DNA from: Rachycentron canadum
Lineage: Eukaryota > Chordata > Actinopteri > Carangiformes > Rachycentridae
Direction of reading: 5' to 3'
DNA length: 64,000 bases
Assembly (NCBI GenBank): GCA_038496675.1
Contig: CM076659.1
Location: 22,229,963-22,293,962 of the forward strand
Part shown: positions 43,427 through 64,000 of the stretch, piece after piece
How positions within the stretch are numbered: the first letter of the stretch is position 1
Layout: every line of letters starts with the position of its first letter
Made by a program: the position numbers and the translations under genes
Notes under the pieces: generated by a model
What the model saw: only the letters and a program-made list of their open reading frames with translations
What the model was told of the DNA's origin: nothing
Databases searched by the model: none

Positions 43427-44759
43427 GATGAAGACTACCCAGAGTAGCAGTGTCAAAACGAGGCACAACTGATTTTTGGTATACCCTTTAAGAACAACAT
43501 ACATGTTCCAGCCATTTGTATATCAGTTTGTCCCTCAGGAGACAAACTAATGTCACAAGAGACATAACTGACCAAAGTATCTCAATACAGGTCTTTTTAT
43601 TAATTCCCTCCTGCAGTCCCTTTCACTGCAGCGGATCTCTTACTTCATGTTTGTACTGCCGTGCATTCAGCTTAATGACATGCTTAAGAAATAACTTGTT
43701 TTTGATTGATAAATCAATTAAATGACTTCTTATCAGAATAGTTGAGTTAATCGATATTTTTTTCAGCACTGATGCCACATCCCATTTTCTCATGTTTAGT
43801 ACAACATCATTAAGATAATTAATCAATGACTTAATTCAAGGGAATGAATCAATGATAATGTTGAATTCTGCAACGTGAGGCCTTAACTCTTCTCTGTTTT
43901 ACCTCAGAGTGGGATGAACAAATGTCAGGCTGAATCTAATCTGATGAACCAACTCCAGTCTACAGACACACGCCTGACATTACTGTGATATTAAAACATG
44001 AAGGAAAAACAAAAAGTAATTGATCAGTATCTGTTGGCCTGGTTACTGCAGCATCAACAGTAATCTCTCATTAGACATCATTAATGATCCAGAAAACAAG
44101 CACGTCATCACCGTGACTGACAGTAACCACCAAATAAGGTTACCACTCTGACGTCACGGTGCATCATAAACACAAGTGACCTGTGACCTCTGTCAGACAC
44201 AACAGCCGCCAAAAGAAAAATGTATCATATTGAAAATATTCATTATGAGATTCATCAGAGGCAGCAGAGACGTTTGTCCTGGTAAAATAAAATAAATAAG
44301 TCCGATAAAACCCCCCGTCTGCTTTGCTACACATTCATTCTTTTAACCAAGACAAACCGTCTCAGCGAACTCCGTTTAGGAATAAGTCATTTTTAATGTC
44401 TGCATGACCGCCGGGAACTCGACATATGTGACAAGGGACTTTTGCTTTTCAACCATTTGTTCCCAATTCTCCAGTCTTGAACACATTCTACAAAACAAGC
44501 AGCATTTTTTGACATTGCATGTTAAAACAAATGAAAGAATTATCCATTATTCCCGAGATTACTTCCCACTAAAATACCCCCGCGAAGGGCGGTTGCTAGC
44601 GGGGCATCCATTATTAAAGATGACATTTCTTCTACATTTATGGCTTTTTTGTGTCTTGCCTGAATGCCGAAATCATTACAAAACTCTTTCATTCCGCAAA
44701 ATGTTTTGAATCTTCTTTAAAACGATTTTCTCTTTGACTTAAAAAGAGGAGGTTTTAAA

Positions 44760-45075
44760 CGGTTCATTTTCTGAGCGCAGTTCCTGGGCTCGGCCGGGCT
44801 CAGTGTCAGTGATGAGGAAGCAGAGGAGGGATTTTCTCTTCCTTCAACGTCAACTGTCAAAGTAAAAGAACAAACCGCGTAATAAACGGCAATAAACGGA
44901 TTTGGCGGCGAAACATTTTGAGATTCGGTTACTCACCGATCTTTAACGGCGGCACAGCGGAGAAAATGTTAAAATTTTACCGGTGGAGACGGTCACAATA
45001 AACAGGAAGCAGGGGACGTGGACACAAAGCATTGTGGGAAAGGATTAAATGGTTGCGAAGAACGGGAAGTACTGC
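44760..45075 (-). promoter_or_regulatory. CpG-rich promoter and non-coding exon 1 of the zinc-finger gene
   Basis: CpG-dense sequence. On the minus strand, ...GTTAAAGATCG is followed by GTGAGT, a consensus donor whose exon end is at 44937; this could splice to the acceptor just before the start codon at 43073. Upstream (45029-45041) the minus strand reads TTTCCCACAATGC, resembling the ZNF143/THAP11-type promoter element. An ETS-like AGGAAG/CTTCCT core lies at ~45004-45009. The transcription start site itself is not determined. Confidence 0.55.
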
Positions 45076-45705
45076 AGTTTGACTTTCACAATAAAAGCAT
45101 CTTAAAAACGATAAATAAAAAGTATTAAAATAAAATTGAACATAAAACATACAATAAAATGGAGTTAAACATAAAATAAAAGATAAAACATATTTTACTC
45201 AAACTACACATACATAATAAAAAAATACAATAAAATTTAAACAATGTTGAATGATGGGCACGTAAGTACAATTATCGATTTCTTAGACCTAAACGCTATT
45301 AGAATTGTTAATAAGTAATTGATATCAAAAAATGTAATAAAACAAAATGATTTCAATACAGACTAACTTGCAATAAATGAATTTAAAAATGGACAGTATG
45401 TCGATATTATTTTGTCCTCATATATTTCATAAGTCACAAGGGGGAGGAAGGCAAGTAGAAAAACATATTAATTACTGTATTTAAAAAAAACAGCATCCAC
45501 ATTGCAACCAAGTTTCCCATTTTTAGTTTTCCAGGAGGGAAAAATTTATTAAAATTGTGAGTAATTATTACTCAGGGGGAAGTCTCCCGTTTTTAATGGG
45601 ATTTTATTTTGAATTTAACAAGTAGAATCAGCTCTCTACTAATTCTCAGCTTGACAAATTCTATAATCTATTGCAGCCTGTGTGCTATTTGTACCCAACT
45701 GTCTC
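45075..45705. other. Intergenic, AT-rich, no gene seen
   Basis: Low-complexity A/T-rich stretch upstream of the zinc-finger promoter; no recognisable feature. Confidence 0.5.
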
Positions 45706-45711
45706 TCAAAA

Positions 45712-46015
45712 ATTGTCTATATCTATCTGTAACTGTCTGTGACTGTAATTGTATGTCTCTCTATAATTGTCTGTGTCCACCTGTAACTGTCTGTAACTGT
45801 AACTGACTGTCTCTCTATAACATCTGTAACTGTAACTGTCTGTTTCACTATAACCGTCTGTAACTGTAACTGTAACTGTCTGTCTCTCTGTAATCATCTG
45901 TAACTGTCTGGTTCACTATAACCGTCTGTAACTGTAACTGTCTCTCTCTGTAACTGTCCGTTTCACTATAACCGTCTGTAACCGTCTGTCTCTCTGTAAC
46001 CGTCTGTAACAATCC
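45712..46015. repeat. (CTGTAACTGT)n-type degenerate tandem repeat
   Basis: About 300 bp built from CTGTAACTGT, CTGTCTCTCTGTAA and CACTATAACCGT words. It shows a higher-order pattern in which TTTCACTATAACCGTCTGTAA recurs about every 50-60 bp. Confidence 0.85.
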
Positions 46016-46439
46016 CTGTTCCCAAAGGTAAAGCCAAATCTGGCTACATTACATGTCATGAACTATAATGGCACGTTGGCCAAGCTAAAATATCTACACG
46101 TCAAATAAATAATTCCCAAAGATGATCTCTGTTGTTTTAAGTAAAGGGGGAAGAAAAAGAAAAGAAGAAGAAAAGAGAAGAAAACTCTTTGAAATTACCT
46201 GCATTTATGAAAACATTTGCCTTAAAATATGGTCATAGCTTCATCCAAGTTACAATTATCAAGAAATAATCTATTTCACCTCATAACACACAAATCATGG
46301 TGTTGTTCTTGTCCATGCTCAAAAACTCATTCCAACATTAACAGTGTAGTGGTTTTACAGACTGATGAGACTAAAGTTGAATTGTGCAATTATTGCGTAG
46401 GTTCTAGCTCAAAATGACGTCAACAGTGTGAGAGAACAT

Positions 46440-46995
46440 CTTACACTGGTGATATGTGATACCCTTTAGGATGATCCAACACCAGATGTGGTGCTGCATT
46501 CTGCACAGGTTCTATAAGGGTTTTACTGTGCACAACCTAAGGGCTGTTTTTTCTGGTGTTGTATAAATTAAAGCTGTACCACTGGGAGATGGTTGCAGCA
46601 TGGCGACAGAGGGATAGTTGATCATCAATCACAATGCCCGGGTTTTTCACATTCTTGGTTGGGGTAAGGGATGAACAGTTGATTTTGATATTGATATCAT
46701 GATGGAGAGAATGATTGAACAGGTTGACCAGAAGTTCAGTCTCAGAGACGTTTGGATGGAGGTGTCGCTCCTTTGTCCATGTGGATGTGTCACAGAGACA
46801 GGCAGGTTTTCATAGAGACCATGGGGTCATCAGGTATAACTGAGTGTCATCTGCATAGCAGTGACATAAGAAGCCATGTAAGTGAATAATTGGACCCAAG
46901 GAGGTGGTGTATATTTCAAAGAGTAAATATAAGATAATATATAAATAACAATCATCAACCACTTCGGGACTATGACACTTAACATGTTTCACAGC
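46440..46995 (-). mobile_element. L2-like LINE reverse transcriptase relic
   Basis: Read on the minus strand from 46992: GPIIHLHGFLCHCYADDTQL, with the RT catalytic YADD box. After stops and frame changes come VSETELLVNLFNHSLHHDIN, then KNVKNPGIVIDDQLSL, which correspond to the segments usually following YADDTQLY in L2-type elements, and finally a region like NLYNTRKNSP. Several stops break the frame, so it is inactive. The 5' (endonuclease) half is absent. Confidence 0.85.
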
Positions 46996-47437
46996 CTAAA
47001 CGTTTCAATTTTCTGACTGATGAGATATTTTTGACCGGTATTTTATATTTGAGATTCTAAATATTTGGAGACAATGAACATTTTGACATTTTGTTTAAAA
47101 CATTAACACCGTTTCCAAACACGATATTATCTCCTCATCACATCATGTTTGTTGAATGTATGTCAGATGACACACATCTGATATTAATCTGTCCTGTGGA
47201 CTGATTCTGTATCTGTTTATATATTTAATCTTGGTCATATTGATGGTTTCAAAAATGACAGATTAGACACTTTATGGCCAGAAATTTCTCCACAGCTGCT
47301 TCTGTGATTCTAACCATGATAACACTTCATAATCTTCTTCATCATCTTCATCATTCTAATTTGACTCAGTATATCTGTCTTTATGACATTTAATAGGCCG
47401 ATACATATTTGTTGATGGCAGTGATGAAAGTGGGCTC
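46996..47437. other. Intergenic, no gene seen
   Basis: AT-rich sequence with no recognisable feature. Confidence 0.5.
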
Positions 47438-47635
47438 GAGAAGGAGATGAGGAGACAGAGAGGAGAAGGAGGAGAGAAGGGGAGGAGAGGTGAGGATGAA
47501 GAGGAGGAGAACATGATGGAGAGAATTAAGAGGATGAAGAGGACGAGAAGATGAGGAGAGAAAAAGAAGAGGATGAGGAGGAGGACAGGATGAAGAGGAG
47601 GAAGATGAAGAGGAGGATGAAGAGGAGGCGGGCGG
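47438..47635. repeat. Polypurine GGA/GAA-rich tract
   Basis: About 200 bp of nearly pure purine on the + strand (GAGGAGACAGAGAGGAGAAG, GAAGAGGAGGATGAAGAGGA and similar). It borders the CpG island on its left. Open frames on the complementary strand are runs of Ser and Pro and are not genes. Confidence 0.85.
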
Positions 47636-47639
47636 TAAA

Positions 47640-47766
47640 CCCTCGGGCCTCCGTTGTGTTTTCTGCAGCAGCGTCACCGTTTTTCTCTTGAATCGACATT
47701 TTGTGAACGGAGGGTTAACCGGATTTGTCCCGGTATTTTCCTACACCATGTACCTCCGCTGGCGCG

Positions 47767-47843
<77 letters not shown>

Positions 47844-48290
47844 GTCGCCGCTCCACCAGACATGCGCTGCGTTTCAGCCTTTTGTCGCTCAAACCACCGA
47901 GATAATGTTCAACACAATGACTTACGATTCAACCCGGAACGGTCCTCCTTCTCCCGGTTCGTCCTGGATGAGGTCTGGGTCGGTAGTCTACCGCACCTCT
48001 GTCACATCCCAACCGGAGAGCAGCGGCAGCCTGTCGACTAGAAACCGCTGCTGCGGCGCGGAGCGGCAGGTCGCTGGGCAGAGTGGATTAGACGCTGCGG
48101 GAGAGAGGCGGCGGGCGGCAGACCGCGCGGATCCTCTCTGATCTGTGATTGGCTGAACCCCTGCGCAGCCTGCTCGGTGCATCCAATCTGATGGAGCGGC
48201 CGCAAACTCTGCCTGCAACTGTCGCGAGGTGTCGTGAAGTTTCAGGAGCGAACCACAGCGGCTTCTGCCTCAGAGAAGTTTGTCTTTACA
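47640..48290. promoter_or_regulatory. CpG island of unassigned promoter
   Basis: High CpG density from ~47640 to ~48290 (for example GCGGCGCGGAGCGGCAGG, GAGGCGGCGGGCGGCAGACC), interrupted by a (CA)n at 47773-47840. An inverted CCAAT box (GATTGG, ~48148) is present. The + strand frame 47725-48141 includes the CA repeat and shows no known domain. No gene body with recognisable exons follows on either side, so the transcript this island serves, if any, is unknown. Confidence 0.5.
47773..47841. repeat. (CG)n-(CA)34 microsatellite inside CpG island
   Basis: GCGCGCGCGCGCG passes directly into (CA)n and then CGCGTCGCCGC. The perfect alternating purine-pyrimidine run of ~80 bp is a Z-DNA candidate. 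Confidence 0.95.
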
Positions 48291-49280
48291 GGCGCATGTG
48301 TTTCTAAAGTCGAGCCTGTCGTTGCTGTGTCATGTCAGGGTTTATTTCGCTTTATCTCTGCCTCTCAAACTAAATTGTGTTTTCTCATTAATCAATAACT
48401 GTCTCAGGACGTGTGCGTGTATTTCTTTCCTGCTAAACTTGGCCAAGGAAGCGTTGAACGTGTTTATCAACCTCGAGGTTTTAGTTAATGTTGCCTCGAC
48501 CCTCTGCTCTCCGCTCAACTGGTTATGCTACATTTACCTGATAAATTTAATATAACGCAGGTTCAGATAAAACAAAATTGAATAAATCAATAAAATGTGA
48601 TATATGGAAAGACTCAACAGTTTGAAGTCATTCAAATCAACCCTATCTTCATCAGCTTCAACAAACTGATAAAAACATGAACACATGAATGATTATAAAT
48701 TAATTTAAAAAAATATTCTGCTTAATGAGTGCTTTTATTTTTGTTACTTAAACTATATTTTCAATGCAGGACAGAATATTTCTACTCTTGAGTTTAGCCC
48801 CCAGTTTAAGGCCCACGGGTGGCCCATGCAAAGGTCTATGGTTGATCCTTATATGGTGTCAAATACAACAATTTATGAATTGAAAGCATATTGCAAATTG
48901 TTTATCAGCTTGTCATACCATATCCCACCCCTGTACCCCCACTGGTATAGTGAAAGTGGTACAGTCAAAACACTTGGCCAGTCAAATGAGCAGACCTCAC
49001 ATGTGTCGCAAACAGACAAGTCAAAATGCTGAGTCACCAACATTCAGGGTCAAAAAAGAAAAGCAGTAAAGCACAGTCAAGAAAGAGGGAATGAGGGAAT
49101 GAGAGAGGCCTGCTAATTGCCAAATTTATGACCCCAAAAATATGAAGAGGCACTGGGTATGACAGGGTATGGGAATGAAGCTGAATGTGGCACAGGTGAG
49201 GAGCTAGGCAGGCCAGCAAGTAAATCTCCAGCGAGATTAACCAGTGTTTGTACATTTGTGCGACTAAATTTAACGGCTAG
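48291..49280. other. Intergenic, no gene seen
   Basis: Unique-looking AT-rich sequence, no recognisable feature. Confidence 0.5.
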
Positions 49281-49480
49281 GTGTGTAGGATTTAAGGATT
49301 TAGGGGTCTCTATTGGCAGAAATGGAATATAATATTCATATTTCTGTTTTCATCAGTGTAAGAAGACCTGCTCTATACCACAGGTTCTCCTACATGCTTG
49401 GAGAAGAAGGGGTGTTCAGGTGCAATCTGCAACCTCCCTAACAGTGGTCCTTTATAAAACACACTGAGAGAACTGTTACA
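49281..49480. repeat. Probable short copy of a common teleost non-autonomous element
   Basis: GTGTGTAGGATTTAAGGATT, TCTATTGGCAGAAATGGAAT, ATAATATTCATA and, after a gap, AGGTTCTCCTACATGCTTGG, AATCTGCAACCTCC: these phrases occur in this order in a widespread fish repeat I recognise. The middle part seems deleted here. Family name uncertain. Confidence 0.6.
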
Positions 49481-50980
49481 GTGAGAGCAAACAAATAAAA
49501 ATGCATTTAGACTGACACCTTCTGCTGTGTTATTATTCTGTCAGACACATCAGCTGTAGATTTAAACAACATAAGAGCAGCAGGTGGAAAGTGATCTATG
49601 AGAAAGTGTAAGATTACACCGAGACATGAAGTCCACGTGAAGAAAAAAACAAACTTTCTCTAGTTTTTGAAAACCAGGATCTGGGCTTTTGAAAGCAGGA
49701 CCACATGTTTACATATGCAGAAACCAGATCATGGGCAGGACTCCTCGAGCTGGTGAATGGTCACCAGGTATCAATCACACCTGAACACAGCTGGATGTCA
49801 GTAAGAGCTGGTCAGCTGCAGTGACTCTGGGTGAGCAGCAGGTGGCGCTCTGTCTTCACAACTGTTTCTTTCCACATCAGCGGATATTTTCAACACCTTA
49901 CCAAATGAGATAAGTCTGAAATGATAAGTCTGAATGAAACTTTGTGAAGTCTCAGTATTTGCCTTAAAAATGAGCAAAGAAAGACCAAGCTGTTCAGATT
50001 AAAAAAACAAAAAAACAACCACAGGCTTAAAAAGATAGAAAGCACACACACAGCATAGAAGAGAAAAGAGACATGAATATAAAGGTTTGAAAAACCTTGA
50101 ATTATATTTATCAACAATAAACACATTATACATACAACAACTGACAAGATGCAAGGAGGAAAAACTGCAACACACAAAACTCAAATCAGTTATTGGTGTA
50201 AATGCACAGTTTGTGTTGCAGTGTGATGGTGAACTGACTTGAATCAACACAGAAACTGTAGATGTCTGGTGCTTATTGAATGGATCACTGAATTTCTCCA
50301 AAAAAACAATCCACCTGGATTGTTGGTCTGGAGACCTAACATACTGGAGCTGGCTGCCTGACTTTGTGTCTTTGTGACTTTGTTTCTAGCACCTTGCTGT
50401 GCTTTTGTTCATTTACCCATGCAACCATTTACAACACTGAATCCTTTATTTATTACTTGCATTTCTAAGTCAGTTTTTTGGTGTAATAAATAGTGTCCTT
50501 TTGATTGACAACCTTTTGTATGACCATGACCTGGGAGAGTTATTTCAGGAGAAAGACAAGAAAGACAACAGTGACTTAAACTAAATGAAATCAGATTTGT
50601 TAGCATTCAAAGAAAGGTTCACTTTGAACAATTTATAAATTTGATCTAATTCAGAATGTGTAGAGAAAGAAACTGCTGTCAGCAGAAGATATACAGAAAC
50701 AGAAGGGGTCTAGGACTGGATCCATGTGGGACACCACCAGTGTCAGCACACTCTTCATCAGAGCTGATGTTTCATCCTCAGACTGTGATATCAGACTACT
50801 GCAACTGTTAATAACACTAGTGTTACTACCAGTTCACATGTTGAGTCATTTAGTCCAAACACAGCTGTGTCCACTGTGCTGTTCCGATGTCCCTGAAGGA
50901 CACACACAAACACAGCTGTGTTAACTCACCTGAGTGTAGCCAGGTCAGGTTCAAAGGCTTTAACAGAGCTGAACTGGACT
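49481..50980. other. Intergenic, no gene seen
   Basis: AT-rich, no open frame with recognisable domains; the longest frames (95-100 codons on the minus strand near 50.0-50.3 kb) are hydrophobic AT-rich artefacts. CACACACAAACACAGCTGTG and CCAAACACAGCTGTG (~50857-50920) form a small direct repeat. Confidence 0.5.
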
Positions 50981-51300
50981 TCATCTAAAGGAACATTTCA
51001 ACAATTTGAGCAAACACATTCAGCAGACTTGACTTGGACCTGTCTTGAGACTTGTAGTGGCCTAAATGGACTCATTACTAAACTTAGACTTGTCTCATCT
51101 GACCTGAGAACTGATTTGGACTTGAGAGTTGTTGACTAAACTAAGGTTTGGACCCTTGACCAAATGAAATTTGACATGAAACTTGAGACTTGACCTTGAC
51201 TGACTCAAGAGCTTACTTGTAACTTGTCTTTTTTAATCTGGACATGACAAACCTGAGACTTGACTTGAGACTCATGGACCTGATGGAGACTTGACTTCAT
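50981..51300. repeat. Degenerate GACTTGAGACTTG repeat
   Basis: Words of the type (A/G)ACTTG(A/G)GAC and ACTTGAC recur about 20 times in ~320 bp with irregular spacing; an old, heavily mutated simple tandem array. Confidence 0.75.
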
Positions 51301-53219
51301 TGTTATAGAAATACTGTGACTCCTGATCTGATCTGAGGACAGAGTGCAGTACTTTCACCTTCAGCTCAGTGTAATGATCCCAGTGTAAACTGCCCTGAGG
51401 TCAGTTAATGATTCTCAGTAACAGGCTGTTGTTCCTGGTGTCAGCCTGCTGTTCACGTGTGGATCGTCATAGAGTGTTGAAGATCTTTGACCTACCTGGA
51501 CCTGTTTGCTTGATGGCTGCAGGTCAACAGTCACAATCTCATCAGGTCAAAACAACGGATTCTTTTCATAAGAAGAAAAAATTGGACCCTGATCCCTGGT
51601 CTTTGTTTTTGTCAGTCAAACTTCAGACATTAATCCTTGATTATTGTCACAATAAAAACACTAAAGCGATAGTTTAGTGTGTCTTTGTGTTCATTATGTT
51701 GTAGGAAGATGTCCTTGCACCCTCAATTTTCTTCAAAATAAAACACTGATTGAATTAAATTATATTATAATCAACATGAGCAGACTGATCTAGATGCATA
51801 CATTCCTACTTTTAACTGAAGATTGTATTCACGGCTCTGGACCATACACTTTGTGTATAAACTCTTAATCCAAAAGTAACTGCATCCGTTTAATTGTTAA
51901 AGTAAATGCTCTTGTTATTCTCTCCTGATGTCTGGGGCTGGGGGTGTGGTCAGTGAGGTCACAATGATGTCATAGTTTGTCTATCAGTGTCCTCCTGGTG
52001 GTGGGTGTGACCTCATCAGCTGCAGTTCACAGCAAGTTTATCAATGTGTTATCTGTGTGTGTGTGTGTGTGTGCAGTTCATTTTAAAGTGTTAATTAATT
52101 GAATGAATGAAAAATAACTGAAACAAACGTAATCATATCGGTGAGAACATGAAGGTGTTATAGATTTCACTGGTTAAACTGATTCCCCCCTCCCTCCCCC
52201 ATGACCCTGTACAGATAAATGCTGTGGATATCATTTTTCTAATACAAATTTTTGTATGTCTCATTATCATTATGACTTGAGTGGATTTCCAACCCCGTGC
52301 TCTGGTGCTGTTTTGTGTCTGGTCAGAGTATATCTGTTGTTAGTGAGACTCCTCAGCAGCAGGTTTCAGGTGTGACTCACCAGTAAAATGTCAAGGAAAC
52401 AGAAACAAAAAGCTGCACCTGTTTTCTTTCCATCACAATGAACGCCTGATTCTAGAGACAATAAACTTCCTCCTCCTCTGCTCTGGAAACTTCAGAATAA
52501 ATTCCCCTCAATTTAAATACAAATATGTATTTCCTTCACCAGAAACCAGAGTTGAGAGACAGACAACTTCCTGTTTGATTCCAGTAAACACCAGCTGATG
52601 TGAACCAGCTGCATTTACTGTGTTCAGGTAAGAGCTCACCTGACAGTACGCGTCTTTACCTGCTGCAGATTTACAGTCTTATGTCTGTGTTAATGACATA
52701 TAGTCATTAAGTTGTTGAGCAAGATTTTTAGATGTAAATTAGATGCAACATTATTTCCATTGTTCATTCACCACATGAACCTCAGTCAGACTGAACTGAC
52801 TCTGGAAAGTTCCGTTTGTTCCTCAAACATGTTCTGAACAAAAGGCTCATGGTTGTTAGCTTAGCATTCAGAGATCACCAAAAGACCCTGATGTATTTTA
52901 ACAAATGATATAGATCTTTTCATAAAACATACTAAAATATTTGGATTTAACTCAATGTTAATACCTGTCAAAGTCTGACTTACATAAATGCAGGTAGTGA
53001 CAGATACAAGACTGGAATTACCAATCGTCATTCAATGTCATTCAAGAGTAAAAAGGGAAGTTATATTCCTGTTTCCTTCAATGCTCTGCATTGATCTGAC
53101 ATCTGCTGATTACTGATGCTAAAAATAATAACCAACAGTTTTAACAGATTATTTCTACTGTGTGGTATCAGCACCTTTACTGCAGTGAAAGATCAGAGTG
53201 ATGTCACAGACACAGCGAT
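51301..53219. other. Intergenic, no gene seen
   Basis: Contains a short (GT)n at ~52053-52073 and otherwise no recognisable feature upstream of the putative ncoa4 polyA site. Confidence 0.5.
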
Positions 53220-53231
53220 GATGTCATTATG

Positions 53232-53237
53232 TTTTAT
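53232..53237 (-). terminator. Candidate polyA signal for ncoa4
   Basis: AATAAA on the minus strand (TTTATT on +), about 1.1 kb past the ncoa4 stop codon. No transcript evidence, so other signals remain possible. Confidence 0.4.
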
Positions 53238-53287
53238 TACTGTAAATAATCACGGACCACAGCAGAGAACTGATGACATCACAGAAG

Positions 53288-53314
53288 GCCCCCCTCCCCC
53301 CCTCCCTCCCCCCA
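53288..53314 (-). other. Potential G-quadruplex in ncoa4 3' UTR region
   Basis: On the minus (transcript) strand this is a run of four or more G-tracts (GGGGGGAGGGAGGGGGGGAG and further G). It meets the usual G3+N1-7 quadruplex pattern. It lies within the putative 3' UTR, about 50 bp before the AATAAA. Confidence 0.6.
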
Positions 53315-54327
53315 AAAGACCATAGCAGAGCGTCAATAAAAAGCACCAATCACTGCCGACAGAGTCATGACACCTGTCTGCTCACAGCCTGAAGGCTGCT
53401 TTCACACAAGGCATTCTGGGAAATTAAGTTCTTGCTTTGACTCTGCCAGGCATTTCACAACGCTGCGTCACAGAGAGCAGGTGTCGTCATGGAAACTAAA
53501 ATTGCATTTAAATTGAAGTTCAGACAGTGGCCAAGTGCCAATGCCAACGGTCTGAAGACATGAAGTAGTTTAAGCAGATACACAGGGGAATGAAAGAAGA
53601 AATATTCCACCCACACAAGCAGAAGAAGTTTCATAAAAACAGCTGTTAAAATAAGATCCCTTAAAATAAAGGTTACTGTGTATATATAATTTATATATCT
53701 ATATATATATATTTAGCTGTAACCCCACCCATCCCTGCATTAACCCCGCCCCATGTCCTCCTTTCAGGATCAGCTGATGACAACTCAAAACAGCTAATCA
53801 ATCTAATCTAATTTCCTGTAAGAGTAGATCATCCGATACTGTTTGTGCTTTAATCAACTAATAATAACTGATTAATAACTAATAACTTTTCTGTCAATAG
53901 CCTATAATCAGTTAAAGGGCAGATGGTGCAACTGAAGCTGTAGAACAAAGAATTATTTTCATTAACGATGAATCTGCTGATGATTCTCTGGATGAAGTGT
54001 GCGAGGCTCAGTCCGTTAATAAAATTCTCTCAAAGCTTTTCTGGAGCTTTCAACCACATCTGTTTTTCCTCTGCGTTTTCCTTCCAGGTGAAGACTGTGC
54101 GAGGTGGTTGAAAGCTCTGACACAGCTTTAACCTCAAGATGATTTAATCCCCACATTTTGCCTATTAGTGCTCTGATGAATCCATTCCTGATCCTGATTG
54201 GAGGAGAGTGGTGGCTCAGTGTTGTGATGTCACAGGAAGAAGAAGGCGATGGTTAGATTGTTATTGTTGTGTGCGCTGAGCAGCGTTAAAGTGAGAAGAA
54301 GAAGAAACATCATCATAGTCGATGTCG

Positions 54328-63781
<9,454 letters not shown>

Positions 63782-63786
<5 letters not shown>

Positions 63787-64000
63787 GTTGCTGGTAAGTC
63801 ACCAAAGACAGAACCGGAAAACAGACGCTTCTGTCGGATCCTGGCTCTGCCGCGGACAGTGAAATATAACCGGCCTTTGTTTAATGTTCCTCTCTTACGG
63901 CCAGAGTTCAGAAGAATGAGCAAAGCTTCCTCTGTCCGTCCGCCATCACTGCTCGTCGGCCCGCACGTATACTCTCAACTGGGGGAGGGTTCGGGGGGGA
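63782..64000 (-). promoter_or_regulatory. ncoa4 promoter / 5' UTR exon
   Basis: CpG-containing sequence (GTCCGCGGCAGAGCC, CCGACAGAAGCG on the minus strand) upstream of the donor ATGAG followed by GTACGG at 63781. The 5' UTR extends to an unknown point inside or beyond the window edge. The G-rich end at 63981-64000 may belong to the promoter. Confidence 0.5.

Noticed and set aside
46810..46992. Possible functional reverse transcriptase gene
   Set aside because: The YADD box is present but the frame is broken by stops on both sides and the rest of the element is missing; annotated as a relic.
47725..48141. 138-codon + strand frame in the CpG island
   Set aside because: It is kept open across the (CA)n by composition; no recognised domain and no supporting exons. 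Retained only as a promoter-like region.

Overview
This looks like a teleost fish chromosome segment, probably a percomorph. It has vertebrate multi-exon genes with mostly short introns, very many (GT)n/(CA)n microsatellites, and decayed Tc1/mariner and L2-type LINE copies of the kind common in ray-finned fish. There is no bacterial, viral or CRISPR content.

Layout: (1) 767-17795, + strand: the last ~1,635 codons of ubr2, an N-recognin E3 ubiquitin ligase. 44 constitutive-path exons can be chained without a frame break; the 5' end lies outside the window. Two adjacent 99-bp exons (6322-6420 and 6495-6593) encode alternative versions of the same 33 residues and are probably mutually exclusive. 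A long 3' UTR probably runs to the polyA signal at 19909. (2) 21864-26684, + strand: prph2, the photoreceptor tetraspanin peripherin-2, complete in 3 exons, 343 aa. ubr2 next to PRPH2 is also the human chromosome 6p21 order. (3) ~27-36 kb: a repeat-rich gene desert with Tc1/mariner relics, a 27-bp minisatellite and an unusual 2.2-kb composite repeat that carries a QVSSFQPKPQP-type periodicity. (4) 39189-43073, - strand: a two-coding-exon C2H2 zinc-finger gene with six fingers, an acidic N-terminus and a polyQ run; its non-coding first exon and CpG-rich promoter lie near 44.9 kb. (5) 45-53 kb: intergenic DNA with a LINE reverse-transcriptase relic, simple-sequence tracts and an unexplained CpG island at 47.7-48.3 kb. 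(6) 54328-63786, - strand: ncoa4, the ferritinophagy receptor and nuclear receptor coactivator, complete in 11 exons with its promoter at the right edge. A 39-bp VNTR fills part of intron 1.

The genes are independent transcription units, not an operon or pathway cluster. ubr2 acts in N-degron proteolysis, prph2 in photoreceptor disc rims, and ncoa4 in iron release from ferritin. The zinc-finger protein is presumably a nuclear DNA-binding factor of unknown target. The best candidates for new biology are the duplicated ubr2 exon pair, the W-L motif array and odd exon 8/9 junction of ncoa4, the (UG)n/(AC)n tracts placed against splice sites, and the repeat arrays that are open in several reading frames.
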